A stretch of 64,000 nt of DNA, from the NCBI RefSeq assembly GCF_002080045.1, contig NZ_MUIN01000003.1, positions 379,501 to 443,500 of the forward strand, read 5' to 3'. Position 1 is the stretch's first letter. Every line of letters begins with the position of its first letter. Under the pieces are notes generated by a model. That model was not told the origin of the DNA. It saw only the letters and a list, made by a program, of their open reading frames with translations, and did no database searches. The position numbers were made by a program, and so were the translations under genes. The stretch is from Pseudomonas sp. Bc-h (GTDB lineage Bacteria; Pseudomonadota; Gammaproteobacteria; Pseudomonadales; Pseudomonadaceae). Of this stretch, positions 41,656 through 51,095 are shown one piece after another.

Positions 41656-42396
41656 ATGAGCAGCACTGCACAAACGGCTGAAGGCGAGAAAATCCTCATC
41701 GTTGACGATGACCCGGGCCTGAGCAGCCTGTTAGAACGCTTTTTCACCAGCAAGGGCTATCGCGCCCGTGCTGTGGCCAACGTGGAGCAAATGGACCGCC
41801 TGCTGGCTCGCGAAGTATTTCACCTCGTGGTGCTGGACTTGATGCTGCCCGGTGAAGACGGCCTGTCCGCCTGCCGCCGACTGCGTGCCGCGAACAATCA
41901 GGTTCCGATCATCATGCTGACCGCCAAGGGCGACGAGCTGAGTCGCATCAAGGGTCTGGAACTTGGCGCCGACGATTACCTGGCCAAACCTTTCAACCCT
42001 GACGAACTGATGGCTCGCGTCAAAGCCGTGTTGCGTCGTCAATCCGCACCGGTACCCGGCGCGCCTGCCAGCGAAGACGAAACCGTCACTTTCGGCGAGT
42101 ACGAGCTGTCGCTTGCCACGCGCGAGCTGAAGAAGGGCGACGAAGTCCACATGCTGACCACCGGTGAGTTCGCCGTGCTCAAAGCGCTGGTCATGCACGC
42201 ACGCGAACCGCTCACCCGCGACAAGCTGATGAACCTCGCCCGTGGCCGCGAATGGGATGCGCTGGAGCGTTCGATCGACGTACAAATCTCCCGTCTGCGC
42301 CGCCTGATCGAAGTGGACGCCGCCAAGCCGCGTTACATTCAGACAGTATGGGGCGTGGGGTATGTGTTCGTGCCGGATGGTGCCGGCAAGCAGTAA
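41656..42396 (+). CDS. amgR: Response regulator AmgR/OmpR
   Basis: 246 residues, OmpR/PhoB family. Receiver domain with acidic pocket IVDDD and phosphorylation site Asp61 in LVVLDLMLPGEDG, then Thr and Lys switch residues (MLTAKGDE; LAKPF). C-terminal winged HTH includes EVHMLTTGEFAVLKALV and IDVQISRLRRLIEVD...IQTVWGVGYVF. Next to tex and followed by its kinase, it corresponds to the AmgRS system, which in P. aeruginosa answers aminoglycoside-induced membrane stress. Strong AAAGGAG ribosome site. Confidence 0.92.
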   Translation: MSSTAQTAEGEKILIVDDDPGLSSLLERFFTSKGYRARAVANVEQMDRLLAREVFHLVVLDLMLPGEDGLSACRRLRAANNQVPIIMLTAKGDELSRIKGLELGADDYLAKPFNPDELMARVKAVLRRQSAPVPGAPASEDETVTFGEYELSLATRELKKGDEVHMLTTGEFAVLKALVMHAREPLTRDKLMNLARGREWDALERSIDVQISRLRRLIEVDAAKPRYIQTVWGVGYVFVPDGAGKQ

Positions 42397-42508
42397 CAGC
42401 AAGTCGACAGGTTGCTTGCCGGGCGCGTTGCACGCCTGCATACGCTAGCCAGTCACCTCGATGCACCTGAAAGCAGGCATCGGCGTGGCTGGTTTTGCTG
42501 TCTGTTGC

Positions 42509-42550
42509 TATCCGCGAAATTTCGCGAGCCTGGCTCGCTCCTGCAAAGTG
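42509..42550. repeat. Single REP-like arm between amgR and amgS
   Basis: TTTCGCGAGCCTGGCTCGCTCCTGC resembles one arm of family B (TTCGCGAGCAGGCTCCCTCC). A matching second arm is not evident. It occupies the 167-base gap between the regulator and kinase genes. Confidence 0.65.
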
Positions 42551-42563
42551 TGTAGCTGCTGTT

Positions 42564-43877
42564 ATGAAGACACCGCTCTGGTTCCCGCAAAGCTTTTTCT
42601 CTCGCACGTTGTGGCTGGTGCTCATCGTCGTCCTGTTTTCCAAGGCGCTGACCCTGGTTTATCTGCTGATGAACGAAGACGTTCTGGTTGATCGCCAGTA
42701 CAGCCACGGCGTCGCTCTGACTTTGCGGGCTTACTGGGCAGCCGACGAAAGCGATCGACAGACCATCGCCGACGCGGCGGGCCTGATTCGTGTGGTGGGT
42801 GGCGGTGTACCTGAAGGCGAGCAGCACTGGCCGTACTCGGAAATCTATCAGCGCCAGATGCAGGCCGAACTCGGCGCCGATACCGAGGTGCGACTTCGCG
42901 TTCATGCGCCGCCTGCCTTGTGGGTGCGAGCGCCGAGTCTGGGCGATGGCTGGCTGAAAGTTCCTCTCTATCCACACCCTTTGCGCGGCCAGAAAATCTG
43001 GAGCGTCCTGGGCTGGTTCCTGGCGATCGGCCTGTTGTCGACTGCTTCAGCCTGGATCTTCGTCAGCCAGCTCAACCAGCCGCTCAAGCGCCTTGTATTT
43101 GCAGCCCGCCAGTTAGGTCAGGGGCGCAGTGTCCGACTCCCTGTCAGCGACACCCCCAGCGAAATGACCGAGGTCTACCGCGCTTTCAACCAGATGGCTG
43201 AAGACGTCGAGCAGGCGGGGCAGGAGCGCGAGTTGATGCTCGCAGGTGTCTCCCACGACCTGCGTACGCCTCTCACGCGATTGCGTCTGTCGCTGGAGCT
43301 TATGCCGGTCGACAACGAGTTCATGGAAGGCATGGTTCGTGACATCGAAGACATGGACGCCATCCTTGATCAGTTTCTGGCGTTCATCCGCGACGGGCGC
43401 GACGAGGAGGTCGAAGAAGTCGATTTGGTCGAACTGGTTCACGAAGTCGTCGCACCGTACAACAGCCCTGTGGAGCAGGTGCGCCTGTGCCTTGAGTCCA
43501 TTCCCCCGTTCCCATTGCGCCGGGTCTCGATGAAGCGCCTGCTCAACAACCTCATCGGCAACGCCATGCATCACGCGGGCAATGGTGTCGAAGTGGCGGC
43601 GTACGTATCCGGCGACAGCGGCGCACCTTATGTGGTGCTCAGCGTGCTGGACCGAGGCATGGGTATCGATCCGTCGGAGCTGGAGGGCATCTTCAACCCC
43701 TTCATACGCGGTGATCGCGCTCGAAGCGGAAAAGGGACGGGGCTGGGTCTGGCAATCGTCAAGCGCATCGCCGCAATGCACGGCGGCAATGTCGAGTTGC
43801 GCAACCGCTCGGGGGGTGGGCTTGAAGCCAGAGTGCGTTTGCCGTTGGGATTACTACTGCCCAGGGACGCGGATTAG
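42564..43877 (+). CDS. amgS: Sensor histidine kinase AmgS/EnvZ
   Basis: 437 residues. First membrane helix ~15-36, periplasmic domain ~37-145, second helix ~150-170, HAMP region, dimerisation domain with phospho-acceptor His231 in LAGVSHDLRTPLTRLR, and the catalytic domain with N box (NNLIGNAMHHA), G1 (DRGMGI) and G2 (GTGLGLAIVKRI). Inner-membrane partner of the upstream regulator. ATG 42,564 gives the usual MKTPLWFPQSFFSRTLWL start. Confidence 0.92.
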   Translation: MKTPLWFPQSFFSRTLWLVLIVVLFSKALTLVYLLMNEDVLVDRQYSHGVALTLRAYWAADESDRQTIADAAGLIRVVGGGVPEGEQHWPYSEIYQRQMQAELGADTEVRLRVHAPPALWVRAPSLGDGWLKVPLYPHPLRGQKIWSVLGWFLAIGLLSTASAWIFVSQLNQPLKRLVFAARQLGQGRSVRLPVSDTPSEMTEVYRAFNQMAEDVEQAGQERELMLAGVSHDLRTPLTRLRLSLELMPVDNEFMEGMVRDIEDMDAILDQFLAFIRDGRDEEVEEVDLVELVHEVVAPYNSPVEQVRLCLESIPPFPLRRVSMKRLLNNLIGNAMHHAGNGVEVAAYVSGDSGAPYVVLSVLDRGMGIDPSELEGIFNPFIRGDRARSGKGTGLGLAIVKRIAAMHGGNVELRNRSGGGLEARVRLPLGLLLPRDAD

Positions 43878-43893
43878 CTGGTCGGTCTGATCC

Positions 43894-43927
43894 TCGTAGC
43901 AGTCCGGCTTGCCGGCGGTGGCGATTT
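43894..43927. repeat. Single REP, family A, next to the rimK 3' end
   Basis: CGTAGCAGTCCGGCTTGCCG plus GCGGTGGCGAT, with no clear opposite arm. It begins nine bases beyond the rimK stop, between the convergent amgS and rimK genes. Confidence 0.88.
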
Positions 43928-43935
43928 TACTAACG

Positions 43936-44796
43936 TCACCTGTACTGAATGATCATCCCTGCCACGTCCTTGCCGGTGGTGGTTTCGATGCCTTCCAGTC
44001 CGGGCGACGAATTTACCTCCATCACCAGCGGTCCGTGGTTGGAGCGCAGGATGTCTACCCCCGCGACGCTCAGGCCCATGACCTTGGCCGCACGGATTGC
44101 GGTCATGCGCTCTTCTGGGGTGATCTTGATCAGGCTTGCAGTACCGCCCCGGTGCAGGTTGGAGCGGAACTCCCCCGGCTTGGCCTGGCGCATCATCGAG
44201 GCGATGACCTTATCGCCGACGACAAAGCAACGAATATCGGCGCCGCCCGCTTCCTTGATGTACTCCTGAACCATGATGTCCTGCTTCAGGCCCATGAACG
44301 CTTCGATGACCGATTCCGCTGCCGTTGCGGTTTCGCACAGCACCACGCCGATGCCCTGAGTGCCTTCCAGCACCTTGATCACCAGCGGCGCGCCGTTGAC
44401 CATCTGGATCAAATCGGGGATGTCGTCCGGAGAGTGGGCGAAGCCTGTGACCGGAAGCCCAATGCCACGCCGCGACAGCAGCTGCAGCGAGCGTAGTTTG
44501 TCGCGGGAGCGGGCTATGGCGACGGATTCGTTGAGCGGAAAGACGCCCATCATTTCGAACTGACGCAACACGGCGCAGCCGTAGAAGGTCACGGAAGCGC
44601 CGATGCGGGGAATGACCGCGTCGAAGCCTTCCAGGGGTTTTCCTCGATAGTGGATCTGCGGCTTATGACTGGCAATGTTCATATAGGCGCGCAGGGTATC
44701 GATCACCACGACCTCGTGGCCCCGCTGGATACCAGCTTCGACCAGGCGACGAGTTGAATACAGACGCGGGTTTCGCGAAAGCACAGCGATCTTCAT
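43936..44796 (-). CDS. rimK: Ribosomal protein S6 glutamate ligase RimK, shortened C-terminus
   Basis: 286 residues, ATP-grasp ligase that adds glutamates to the C-terminus of ribosomal protein S6. Typical parts are [57 protein letters not shown] and [15 protein letters not shown]. The family is normally about 300 residues and continues after the final ...AGMII helix. Here it stops at IIQYR, with a REP beginning nine bases later. The lost tail lies outside the ATP-grasp core, so activity may be retained. It overlaps rimB by four bases. Confidence 0.92.
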   Translation of the reverse strand: MKIAVLSRNPRLYSTRRLVEAGIQRGHEVVVIDTLRAYMNIASHKPQIHYRGKPLEGFDAVIPRIGASVTFYGCAVLRQFEMMGVFPLNESVAIARSRDKLRSLQLLSRRGIGLPVTGFAHSPDDIPDLIQMVNGAPLVIKVLEGTQGIGVVLCETATAAESVIEAFMGLKQDIMVQEYIKEAGGADIRCFVVGDKVIASMMRQAKPGEFRSNLHRGGTASLIKITPEERMTAIRAAKVMGLSVAGVDILRSNHGPLVMEVNSSPGLEGIETTTGKDVAGMIIQYR

Positions 44797-45275
44797 GCAA
44801 CACCTGTGGGAGAGGAATTAGAGGCCGGGAACGCCGGCTTGTCCTGAACGTATGTAATGCCCGGATTGACCACCAACTGGCCGTCGATCAGAGCCTTTGA
44901 ACCCAATAGCAATCGGTACCGCATGGCCTTGCGGCAGGCAAGGGTGAATTCCACCGGCCAGACGCGATCGCCCAGCGCCAGCGTAGTTCGAATCACGTAT
45001 CGCACCTGTGAATGACCGTTGGAACTCTTGATGGTTTTCATCGCCACCAGTTGGGCCTCGCAACGTCGATGACGCAGTTGCACCACCGTGCCCAGATGAG
45101 CGTTGAAGCGCACCCACTTCTCGCCATCGCGCTCGAAGGGTTCTATTTCCGTGGCGTGCAGGCTGGAAGTGCTCGCCCCGGTATCGATCTTCGCGCGCAG
45201 CCCGGCGACCCCCAAGTTGGGCAGCGCCACCCATTCGCGAAGGCCGATGACTGTGAGATGGTCGAATGTTTTCAA
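44793..45275 (-). CDS. rimB: RimB-type retropepsin-like protease (RimK-associated)
   Basis: 160 residues from TTG 45,275 ([18 protein letters not shown]); an ATG at 45,329 would add 18 residues without a clear ribosome site. The [14 protein letters not shown] motif is retropepsin-like (annotated as ATP-dependent zinc protease, PF05618), followed by [14 protein letters not shown]. In P. fluorescens RimA, RimB and RimK together alter S6 glutamylation, RimB acting as a protease. It is coupled to rimK by a four-base overlap. No rimA-like gene is adjacent. Confidence 0.85.
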   Translation of the reverse strand: MKTFDHLTVIGLREWVALPNLGVAGLRAKIDTGASTSSLHATEIEPFERDGEKWVRFNAHLGTVVQLRHRRCEAQLVAMKTIKSSNGHSQVRYVIRTTLALGDRVWPVEFTLACRKAMRYRLLLGSKALIDGQLVVNPGITYVQDKPAFPASNSSPTGVA

Positions 45276-45603
45276 AGCGATTCCGTACGTTTGCGCGTTC
45301 TGCCAGACACCTGGAACAGCCTGGGTCAATGGCTTGAATGCAGGTCCGAAAAATACCGGGCCTGCATCAGAAAAATTCCGCAGTCGGCGAAAAAGTCCGC
45401 TCTTCAGGCGTGCACGATGCCTGCGGCGATGACTCTAACGCTCAACTCGGTCCAGATTGTGACAACCCCGAGAACGATAGCCTGACGAACACCAGAACGC
45501 ATTCCCCTTGCTGCGTGGAGGGGATTCTAACCAAGGCTTGAAATTACTGCGTGCTCGGCGTTGCGTAGTACAGTTCTGACTATCACCCGATTGAGGAATT
45601 CAG
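45276..45603. other. Intergenic region between rimB and hslR (328 bp)
   Basis: Divergent control region with no convincing gene. A 10-bp-stem hairpin lies at 45,338-45,367 (ATGCAGGTCC with GGGCCTGCAT, 10-base loop). CTTGAAA at 45,537-45,543 matches a heat-shock sigma -35 upstream of hslR, but no good CCCCAT-type -10 follows at the usual distance. Confidence 0.6.
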
Positions 45604-46005
45604 ATGACACAAAAGTCAGACGAAGACGACAAGGTTCGTTTGGATAAGTGGCTATGGGCAGCGCGCTTCTTCAAGACTCGCGCGTTGGCCAAGGCGGCGA
45701 TTGAAAGTGGCAAGGTGCATTGTCGGGGCGAGCGATGCAAGCCGGGCAAGGAGCCGCGCATCGGCGACGAGTTTCAGATTCGCGCCGGGTTCGACGAGCG
45801 CACCGTGGTAGTCAACGCCCTGTCCATCGTTCGCCGTGGGGCCCCCGAAGCGCAGTTGCTCTACAGCGAAACTCCAGAAAGCCTGGCCAAGCGCGAGCAG
45901 GCTGCCGAGATGCGCAAGGCTGGAAGCCTGGGGGTAACGACCGATGGCAAACCGACCAAGAAACAGCGTCGGCAGTTGTTCCAGTTTCATTCCGGGGATG
46001 ATTGA
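45604..46005 (+). CDS. hslR: Heat-shock protein 15 (S4 RNA-binding domain)
   Basis: 133 residues. S4 domain at the N-terminus: VRLDKWLWAARFFKTRALAKAAIESGKVHCRGERCKPG. A basic C-terminal extension (KPTKKQRRQLFQF) is typical of Hsp15, which binds stalled 50S subunits with a tRNA-attached nascent chain and helps recycle them. GAGGAATTC precedes the ATG. hslO (Hsp33) lies 1 kb downstream, the same pairing as in other gamma-proteobacteria. Confidence 0.95.
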   Translation: MTQKSDEDDKVRLDKWLWAARFFKTRALAKAAIESGKVHCRGERCKPGKEPRIGDEFQIRAGFDERTVVVNALSIVRRGAPEAQLLYSETPESLAKREQAAEMRKAGSLGVTTDGKPTKKQRRQLFQFHSGDD

Positions 46006-46016
46006 GGGCAACTGGA

Positions 46017-46084
46017 TCAAAGTCCGGCCTGCCGGCGGAGGCGATTTCAACAACGCCATCGCCGGCAAGCTTGGTTGCTACAGG
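46017..46084. repeat. REP pair, family A
   Basis: Arms AAAGTCCGGCCTGCCGGCGG and GCCATCGCCGGCAAGC with TTGGTTGCTACAG, slightly diverged outer parts. In the convergent hslR-PAP2 junction. Confidence 0.9.
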
Positions 46085-46095
46085 TTTTGATCGAT

Positions 46096-46905
46096 CTACA
46101 GATGTGCACCCGGCTTCATGATACTCAAGCAACGCAGCAGCGGAAAACGCCCGAACAGATTGAAAAGCGGTGCCGTGGCACGAAGCAGCCAGCCAGTCAC
46201 CACCGCAACGAACGGCGTGTAGCAACTCCAACCCAAAGCCAACAAAGCAATCATCACGCCGCCGATGTAGTCGTCCTGGCCCCAATGCGCGCCTGCGACC
46301 AGGCGCGGCATCATGAACAGGAAGGCCAGTGCCCAGATGATCACGCGCTGGCCGACACTGCGGCTGAATACGGTCATGAACATCGCCCAGATCAGCAGTA
46401 CCGAGGCGTGGTCGCCCGGGAAGCTCTGGCTGGAGCGGTCCTTGAGCTGCCACTTGTCTTCCAGCGTCGGGAAGATCTCGCTGAGTTTTATGGCATCAGG
46501 GATCACCATCGAGGCGCTGTCGTGCTGCAGCGAGCTGTGGTCGATGATCTTGGAAAAGACAGTGCGGATGATCAGCAGCAAGATCAGTGTCAGCACGAAT
46601 CCGATCAACGCGGCGCGTGTCTGCACGGCCTTGAAGACCCAGTCACCCTTGATCAGCAGCATCAGCAGAATCAGGCCAACGACAATATCGAAGGGGCGCA
46701 TACTGGCGATTGTCCAGATCCACAGCCAGACTTTGTTCTGCTCCAGCGGCCGGTTCAGCAGGTGAAAAAACCACTCGTCGAATTGAGTGAAAGCCGCATG
46801 GCCTGTAGGCCAGATCCACACCAACAGCAGCACGAGCGCTACCAGATTACACAGCAGGAATTTTTTGGCGTTCCACTTGGGTTGGAACAGCGCGGGATAG
46901 TCCAT
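46096..46905 (-). CDS. PAP2-family membrane phosphatase
   Basis: 269 residues, six or so membrane helices. The phosphatase motifs are DRSSQSFPGDHAS (with the general-acid His) and MPRLVAGAHWGQDDYIGG (nucleophile His and Asp). Similar inner-membrane enzymes dephosphorylate undecaprenyl pyrophosphate or move phosphate to lipid A (LpxT), but the substrate cannot be fixed here. ATG 46,905 is chosen for the GGGGG six bases upstream; an in-frame ATG at 46,929 is possible. Confidence 0.85.
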   Translation of the reverse strand: MDYPALFQPKWNAKKFLLCNLVALVLLLVWIWPTGHAAFTQFDEWFFHLLNRPLEQNKVWLWIWTIASMRPFDIVVGLILLMLLIKGDWVFKAVQTRAALIGFVLTLILLLIIRTVFSKIIDHSSLQHDSASMVIPDAIKLSEIFPTLEDKWQLKDRSSQSFPGDHASVLLIWAMFMTVFSRSVGQRVIIWALAFLFMMPRLVAGAHWGQDDYIGGVMIALLALGWSCYTPFVAVVTGWLLRATAPLFNLFGRFPLLRCLSIMKPGAHL

Positions 46906-47003
46906 AAAATGCCCCCATCGGCATGACAATGCACCCAGCGGTGCTAAACCGCGTTTTATAGGCGTTTGTCATCAACTTGTCATTACTTCAGATACCAATT
47001 TCT

Positions 47004-47906
47004 ATGCATGATTTCCCGGATATCGATTACACCCAGCGTTTCATCTTCGACGAAAGCGACGTGCGCGGTGAGCTCGTGGCGCTGGAGCGCAGCTACGCCG
47101 AAGTGCTGGCCAAGCATCCGTACCCCGAGCCCGTGGCCCAGTTGCTGGGTGAAATGCTCGCCGCAGCAGCGTTGCTTGTCGGCACATTGAAATTTGACGG
47201 TTTGTTGGTCTTGCAGGCGCGCTCACCAGGCCCGGTTTCCCTGCTGATGGTCGAGTGCTCCAGCGAGCGCGAGATTCGCGGCATCGCCCGTTACGACGAA
47301 AGCCTTATAACGCCTGACGCTACGCTGAAAGAGCTGATGCCCGACGGCGATCTGACCATGACCATCGATCCGCGCCAGGGCAAGCGCTATCAAGGCATTG
47401 TAGGGCTGGACGGTGTGGACCTGTCGGAGTGTCTGTCTGAATACTTCGTGATGTCCGAGCAGTTGCCTACACGATTCTGGATCAAGGCTGACGGCAAACG
47501 CGCTCGCGGCCTGCTGCTCCAACAACTGCCACCGGCGCGCCTGACTGACCCGGAAGAGCGCGAAGCCAGCTGGCAACACGTCAACACCCTGGTCGATACC
47601 CTGACCGCCGAAGAGCTGTTGAGCCTGAACAACGAAACCGTGTTGCATCGTCTTTTCCACGAGGACGCGGTGCGCATGTTCGATATTCAGCCTCTGATAT
47701 TCCGTTGCAGCTGCTCGCGTGAGCGCTCTGCCAATGCGCTGGTCAGTCTTGGTCTGGAAGATGCACAGCAATTGGTGATCGAGCACAACGGCACCGTTGA
47801 GATCGATTGCCAGTTCTGCAATCAGCGTTATCTTTTCGACGCAACCGATGTAGCGCAGCTGTTTGCAGGCGGCGGGGTCGACACCCCTTCGGATACCCGT
47901 CATTGA
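47004..47906 (+). CDS. hslO: Redox-regulated chaperone Hsp33
   Basis: 300 residues. The C-terminal redox switch has zinc-binding cysteines Cys235 and Cys237 (RCSCS) and Cys269 and Cys272 (CQFC). These form disulfides on oxidative unfolding and activate the holdase. The N-terminal substrate-binding domain includes [24 protein letters not shown] 47,004 ([13 protein letters not shown]) is used; an upstream in-frame start lacks support. Confidence 0.95.
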   Translation: MHDFPDIDYTQRFIFDESDVRGELVALERSYAEVLAKHPYPEPVAQLLGEMLAAAALLVGTLKFDGLLVLQARSPGPVSLLMVECSSEREIRGIARYDESLITPDATLKELMPDGDLTMTIDPRQGKRYQGIVGLDGVDLSECLSEYFVMSEQLPTRFWIKADGKRARGLLLQQLPPARLTDPEEREASWQHVNTLVDTLTAEELLSLNNETVLHRLFHEDAVRMFDIQPLIFRCSCSRERSANALVSLGLEDAQQLVIEHNGTVEIDCQFCNQRYLFDATDVAQLFAGGGVDTPSDTRH

Positions 47907-47929
47907 TGTAGTTTTTATGTAGTGCCGAT

Positions 47930-47955
47930 GCTGGGCTGAATGGTTTCCGCCCAGC
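47930..47955 (+). terminator. Hairpin downstream of hslO
   Basis: GCTGGGC and GCCCAGC pair around a 12-base loop, 23 bases after the hslO stop. No U-run follows, so its role as terminator is tentative. Confidence 0.35.
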
Positions 47956-48040
47956 GGGCCGCGTTCTTCATTATGTAGTTCTGACAGGAGGGCCCTACCT
48001 TTTTTGGGCTTTTCTGGCATAATCCGGCCCACTTTTTAGC

Positions 48041-48067
48041 TGTAGTAGTTTGGGTTTTTCTACTACA
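48041..48067 (+). promoter_or_regulatory. Leader hairpin of pckA
   Basis: TGTAGTAG and CTACTACA form a perfect 8-bp stem around an 11-base loop, about 43 bases before the pckA ATG. A CATAAT at 48,019-48,024 could be a -10, placing the hairpin in the 5' leader. Confidence 0.5.
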
Positions 48068-48109
48068 AAACGTTTGGAGCACTCGGCCAGCGGGCCGACG
48101 GGGAATCTC

Positions 48110-49651
48110 ATGACGCAAGCCAATAACGCCGTTTACACCGATCTCAGTGTTGACGATCTGGTTAAAGAAGCCCTCAAACGCGAAGAAGGCGTCCTGTCCG
48201 ATACTGGCGCACTCGTCGTGGAAACTGGCCATCGCACCGGTCGTTCGCCAGTTGACCGCTTCATCGTTGAAGAACCATCCACTCAGGACGCTATCGCCTG
48301 GGGCCCGATCAACCGCAAGTTCCCGGCCGACAAGTTCGATGCCCTGTGGGCTCGCGTCGAGGCGTTCAACAACGCTCAGGAACACTTCGTCTCCCACGTT
48401 CACGTAGGCGCTGCCGAAGATCACTACCTGGCCGTCAAGATGACCACCCAGACTGCCTGGCAGAACCTATTCGGTCGTTGCCTGTTCATCAATCCGGCTC
48501 AGTACAACCCGGCCGGTCGCCAGGAATGGCAGGTTCTGAACGTTGCGAATTTCGAATGCGTGCCAGAGCGTGACGGTACAAATTCAGACGGTTGCGTGAT
48601 CCTCAACTTCGCACAGAAGAAAGTGCTGATCGCTGGCATGCGTTACGCCGGCGAGATGAAAAAAGCCATGTTCTCGGTGCAGAACTTCCTGCTGCCAGCT
48701 GCTGACGTGCTGCCAATGCACTGCGCCGCCAACATCGGCGAAGAAGGCGACGTCACCCTGTTCTTCGGCCTGTCCGGCACTGGCAAGACCACGCTGTCCG
48801 CAGACGAAAGCCGTTACCTGATCGGCGACGACGAACACGGTTGGGGTGAGGGCGTGGTGTTCAACATCGAAGGCGGTTGCTATGCCAAGTGCATCGACCT
48901 CTCCGAGAAGAACGAGCCTGTCATCTGGAAAGCCATCAAGCACGGCGCAGTACTGGAAAACGTTGTTCTCGACGCCAATGGCCACGCCGACTACGCCGAC
49001 AGCAGCCTGACCCAGAACAGCCGCGCAGCCTACCCGCTGGAGCACGTTGAAAAACGCTCCGAGCAGAACCTCGGTGGCGAGCCGAACGCTGTGATCTTCC
49101 TGACCTGCGACCTGACCGGCGTTCTGCCGCCAGTGTCGATCCTCAGCGAAGAACAAGCGGCCTACCACTTCCTGTCGGGCTACACCGCACTGGTTGGTTC
49201 CACCGAAATGGGCTCGGGCGCCGGCATCAAGTCGACCTTCTCCACCTGCTTCGGCGCACCGTTCTTCCCACGTCCGGCTGGTGAATACGCTGAGCTGCTA
49301 ATCAAGCGCATCCGCGGCTTCGGCTCCAAGGTCTACCTGGTCAACACCGGCTGGACCGGCGGTGGCTACGGCGTCGGTAAGCGTTTCAACATCCCGACCA
49401 CCCGTGGCGTCATCGCGGCCATCCAGAGCGGCGCGCTCATCGGTGCAGAAACCGAGCACCTGGCCACCGTCAACCTGGACGTGCCGAAGTCGGTACCAGG
49501 CGTCGACACCGCTCTGCTCAACCCACGCAACACCTGGGCTGACAAAGCAGCGTACGACGAAGCGGCAAAAGCACTGGCCGGTCTGTTCATCGAGAACTTC
49601 AAGAAGTTCGACGTGAGCGACGCGATCAAGGCAGCGGGTCCGAAGCTGTAA
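48110..49651 (+). CDS. pckA: Phosphoenolpyruvate carboxykinase (ATP)
   Basis: 513 residues. It converts oxaloacetate and ATP to PEP, the entry to gluconeogenesis. The kinase loop [40 protein letters not shown], and SAYTALVG-like [15 protein letters not shown] are all present. ATG 48,110 follows GGGGAAT; the open frame extends 20 codons further upstream through the leader hairpin. A strong terminator follows. Confidence 0.97.
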   Translation: MTQANNAVYTDLSVDDLVKEALKREEGVLSDTGALVVETGHRTGRSPVDRFIVEEPSTQDAIAWGPINRKFPADKFDALWARVEAFNNAQEHFVSHVHVGAAEDHYLAVKMTTQTAWQNLFGRCLFINPAQYNPAGRQEWQVLNVANFECVPERDGTNSDGCVILNFAQKKVLIAGMRYAGEMKKAMFSVQNFLLPAADVLPMHCAANIGEEGDVTLFFGLSGTGKTTLSADESRYLIGDDEHGWGEGVVFNIEGGCYAKCIDLSEKNEPVIWKAIKHGAVLENVVLDANGHADYADSSLTQNSRAAYPLEHVEKRSEQNLGGEPNAVIFLTCDLTGVLPPVSILSEEQAAYHFLSGYTALVGSTEMGSGAGIKSTFSTCFGAPFFPRPAGEYAELLIKRIRGFGSKVYLVNTGWTGGGYGVGKRFNIPTTRGVIAAIQSGALIGAETEHLATVNLDVPKSVPGVDTALLNPRNTWADKAAYDEAAKALAGLFIENFKKFDVSDAIKAAGPKL

Positions 49652-49670
49652 GATCGGGTTCTGTTGAAAA

Positions 49671-49698
49671 AGAAACCGCCCTTTGGGGCGGTTTTTTT
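49671..49698 (+). terminator. Intrinsic terminator of pckA
   Basis: AAACCGCCC and GGGCGGTTT stem with a short loop followed by a seven-T run on the + strand. The same stem preceded by A residues may also serve the convergent DUF1493 gene. Confidence 0.93.
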
Positions 49699-50068
49699 AT
49701 GTTCGCGTTTCGGGTGGCAGCGCCTCGATGTCCTTTGTCACCCACCGCCGATGTTTGATGGCGTGATGAAGCATTCCTAGCGTCAGAGGAATGCTTGCGC
49801 GTCGGTCTTCCGATCGCCGCCATCTGAACAGATCATAGCCCTCGGAGTTGAAGTACCTGTAAGCGTCATAGTCGATGAAGTCGATGGGAAACTGCTCTGC
49901 CAAGTCTGCCATCAGTTCCGCAGCGTCATCGCCATCGCAATCCAGATCATGGTTGATCGAGGTGTTGGAGCCTAACTGGCTCATATCCAGCTCTCCAAGG
50001 TTTTCGGTGAGCAAAGCCAGCAATTGACGCATATCTTTGTCGTCTGGAAGTGGTGCACGCGCTTTCAT
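49697..50068 (-). CDS. DUF1493 family protein
   Basis: 123 residues, cytosolic, acidic. The DUF1493 pattern is visible: INHDLDCDGDDAAELMADLAEQFPIDFIDYDAYRYFNSEG (acyl-carrier-like helical arrangement, but with no phosphopantetheine-type serine motif I can see), then LTLGMLHHAIKHRRW. Function unknown. Its end overlaps the pckA terminator; convergent with pckA. Confidence 0.75.
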   Translation of the reverse strand: MKARAPLPDDKDMRQLLALLTENLGELDMSQLGSNTSINHDLDCDGDDAAELMADLAEQFPIDFIDYDAYRYFNSEGYDLFRWRRSEDRRASIPLTLGMLHHAIKHRRWVTKDIEALPPETRT

Positions 50069-50276
50069 GGTTAGTACAGGTAGCTTCGGGTGGCTTACAA
50101 GCCTACATCGGAGGGTGGTTCAGAGTTTGTAGTGCGTGTCTGGAATGCCTGTAAGACGCGAAGGATTTTGCGGCCGGTTCCCGGCAGATCGCTGGCAAGC
50201 CGAGCTCCCACGCCCCTCGGGCAGAATCAACATCAGCGGTGCTATCACGCGGCCAAGGAATCAACTTGAGGGATGC

Positions 50277-50993
50277 TCACCCCGCCTTGCCCATCACCGG
50301 AAAATCCTGGGTGATATCGAAACTGCCCTTGGCGACGACGCTCTTGGCGTTGCACAGCTTTGCATCGAAGCCAGGGTGGCGTTCGCCGTGCTGGGCGGCG
50401 TAGGCGGCGGCTTCTCTGGTGCAATCGTCGGTGGGCTGTTCGGGGGAGAGGGCGGCATTGAACTGGAAGGTGCCAACGAGGCGATAGCGGTCCAGCAGTT
50501 TGTTGTCGGACTGCAGTTTTTCGATTTTGCTGAAGTCGAGTCTGACGTTGCTGTTGGCGCCGCTCTTGTCGGTGTCGTAGTACTGATAGTACGAGCCGGT
50601 GTCATAGGAGGCGCTGTTTTCATCATGGGCGACTTCCACGCGACCGCCCTGAAACATGATGGCCTGCTTTTCCTGATCCGGGTTGTCGAAGGAGAAGCCC
50701 AGGATGGGGCCGATGCTGACCTCGTTGCGATCACCTTCGGCCTCTTGGTCCGCACTCAAGGTCAGCCAGTTTGAACCGGGCAGTTTGCCTGGTAAAAAGC
50801 CTACGCCGACTGCGTCGCCCTTGGCCTCGTAATGCAGATTCAGCGCCCCACTGACATCCACCGTCATCGACTTCGACAACCCCCGCGCGTCCGCTGCGGC
50901 GCTGCCGGGCTTTTCGGCCTCTTTGTCGCCACAACCAGCGAGTGTGGCGATCAGCGCGGTGAGCAATAGCGGTAAGTAGCGAGTGCGGGTCAT
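50277..50993 (-). CDS. Hypothetical lipoprotein
   Basis: 238 residues. A lipoprotein signal (LLTALIATLAGC, lipid-bearing Cys21) is followed by Gly at +2, so outer-membrane sorting is expected. The mature part starts GDKEAEKPGSAAADARG and contains repeated beta-type stretches, two cysteines near the C-terminus (DDCTREA, KLCNAK), and no family I recognise. ATG 50,993 has CAGGAAA upstream; the longer open frame is unlikely. Confidence 0.7.
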   Translation of the reverse strand: MTRTRYLPLLLTALIATLAGCGDKEAEKPGSAAADARGLSKSMTVDVSGALNLHYEAKGDAVGVGFLPGKLPGSNWLTLSADQEAEGDRNEVSIGPILGFSFDNPDQEKQAIMFQGGRVEVAHDENSASYDTGSYYQYYDTDKSGANSNVRLDFSKIEKLQSDNKLLDRYRLVGTFQFNAALSPEQPTDDCTREAAAYAAQHGERHPGFDAKLCNAKSVVAKGSFDITQDFPVMGKAG

Positions 50994-51095
50994 GACGGTT
51001 TCCTGAAGTGATCGGCGTGAAAGCCTCTGCTTGGCGGAAGGTATGACCACCGGAATCAGGATTTGTCGATGCCAGGGGTTGAAAATTGTTCTGAC

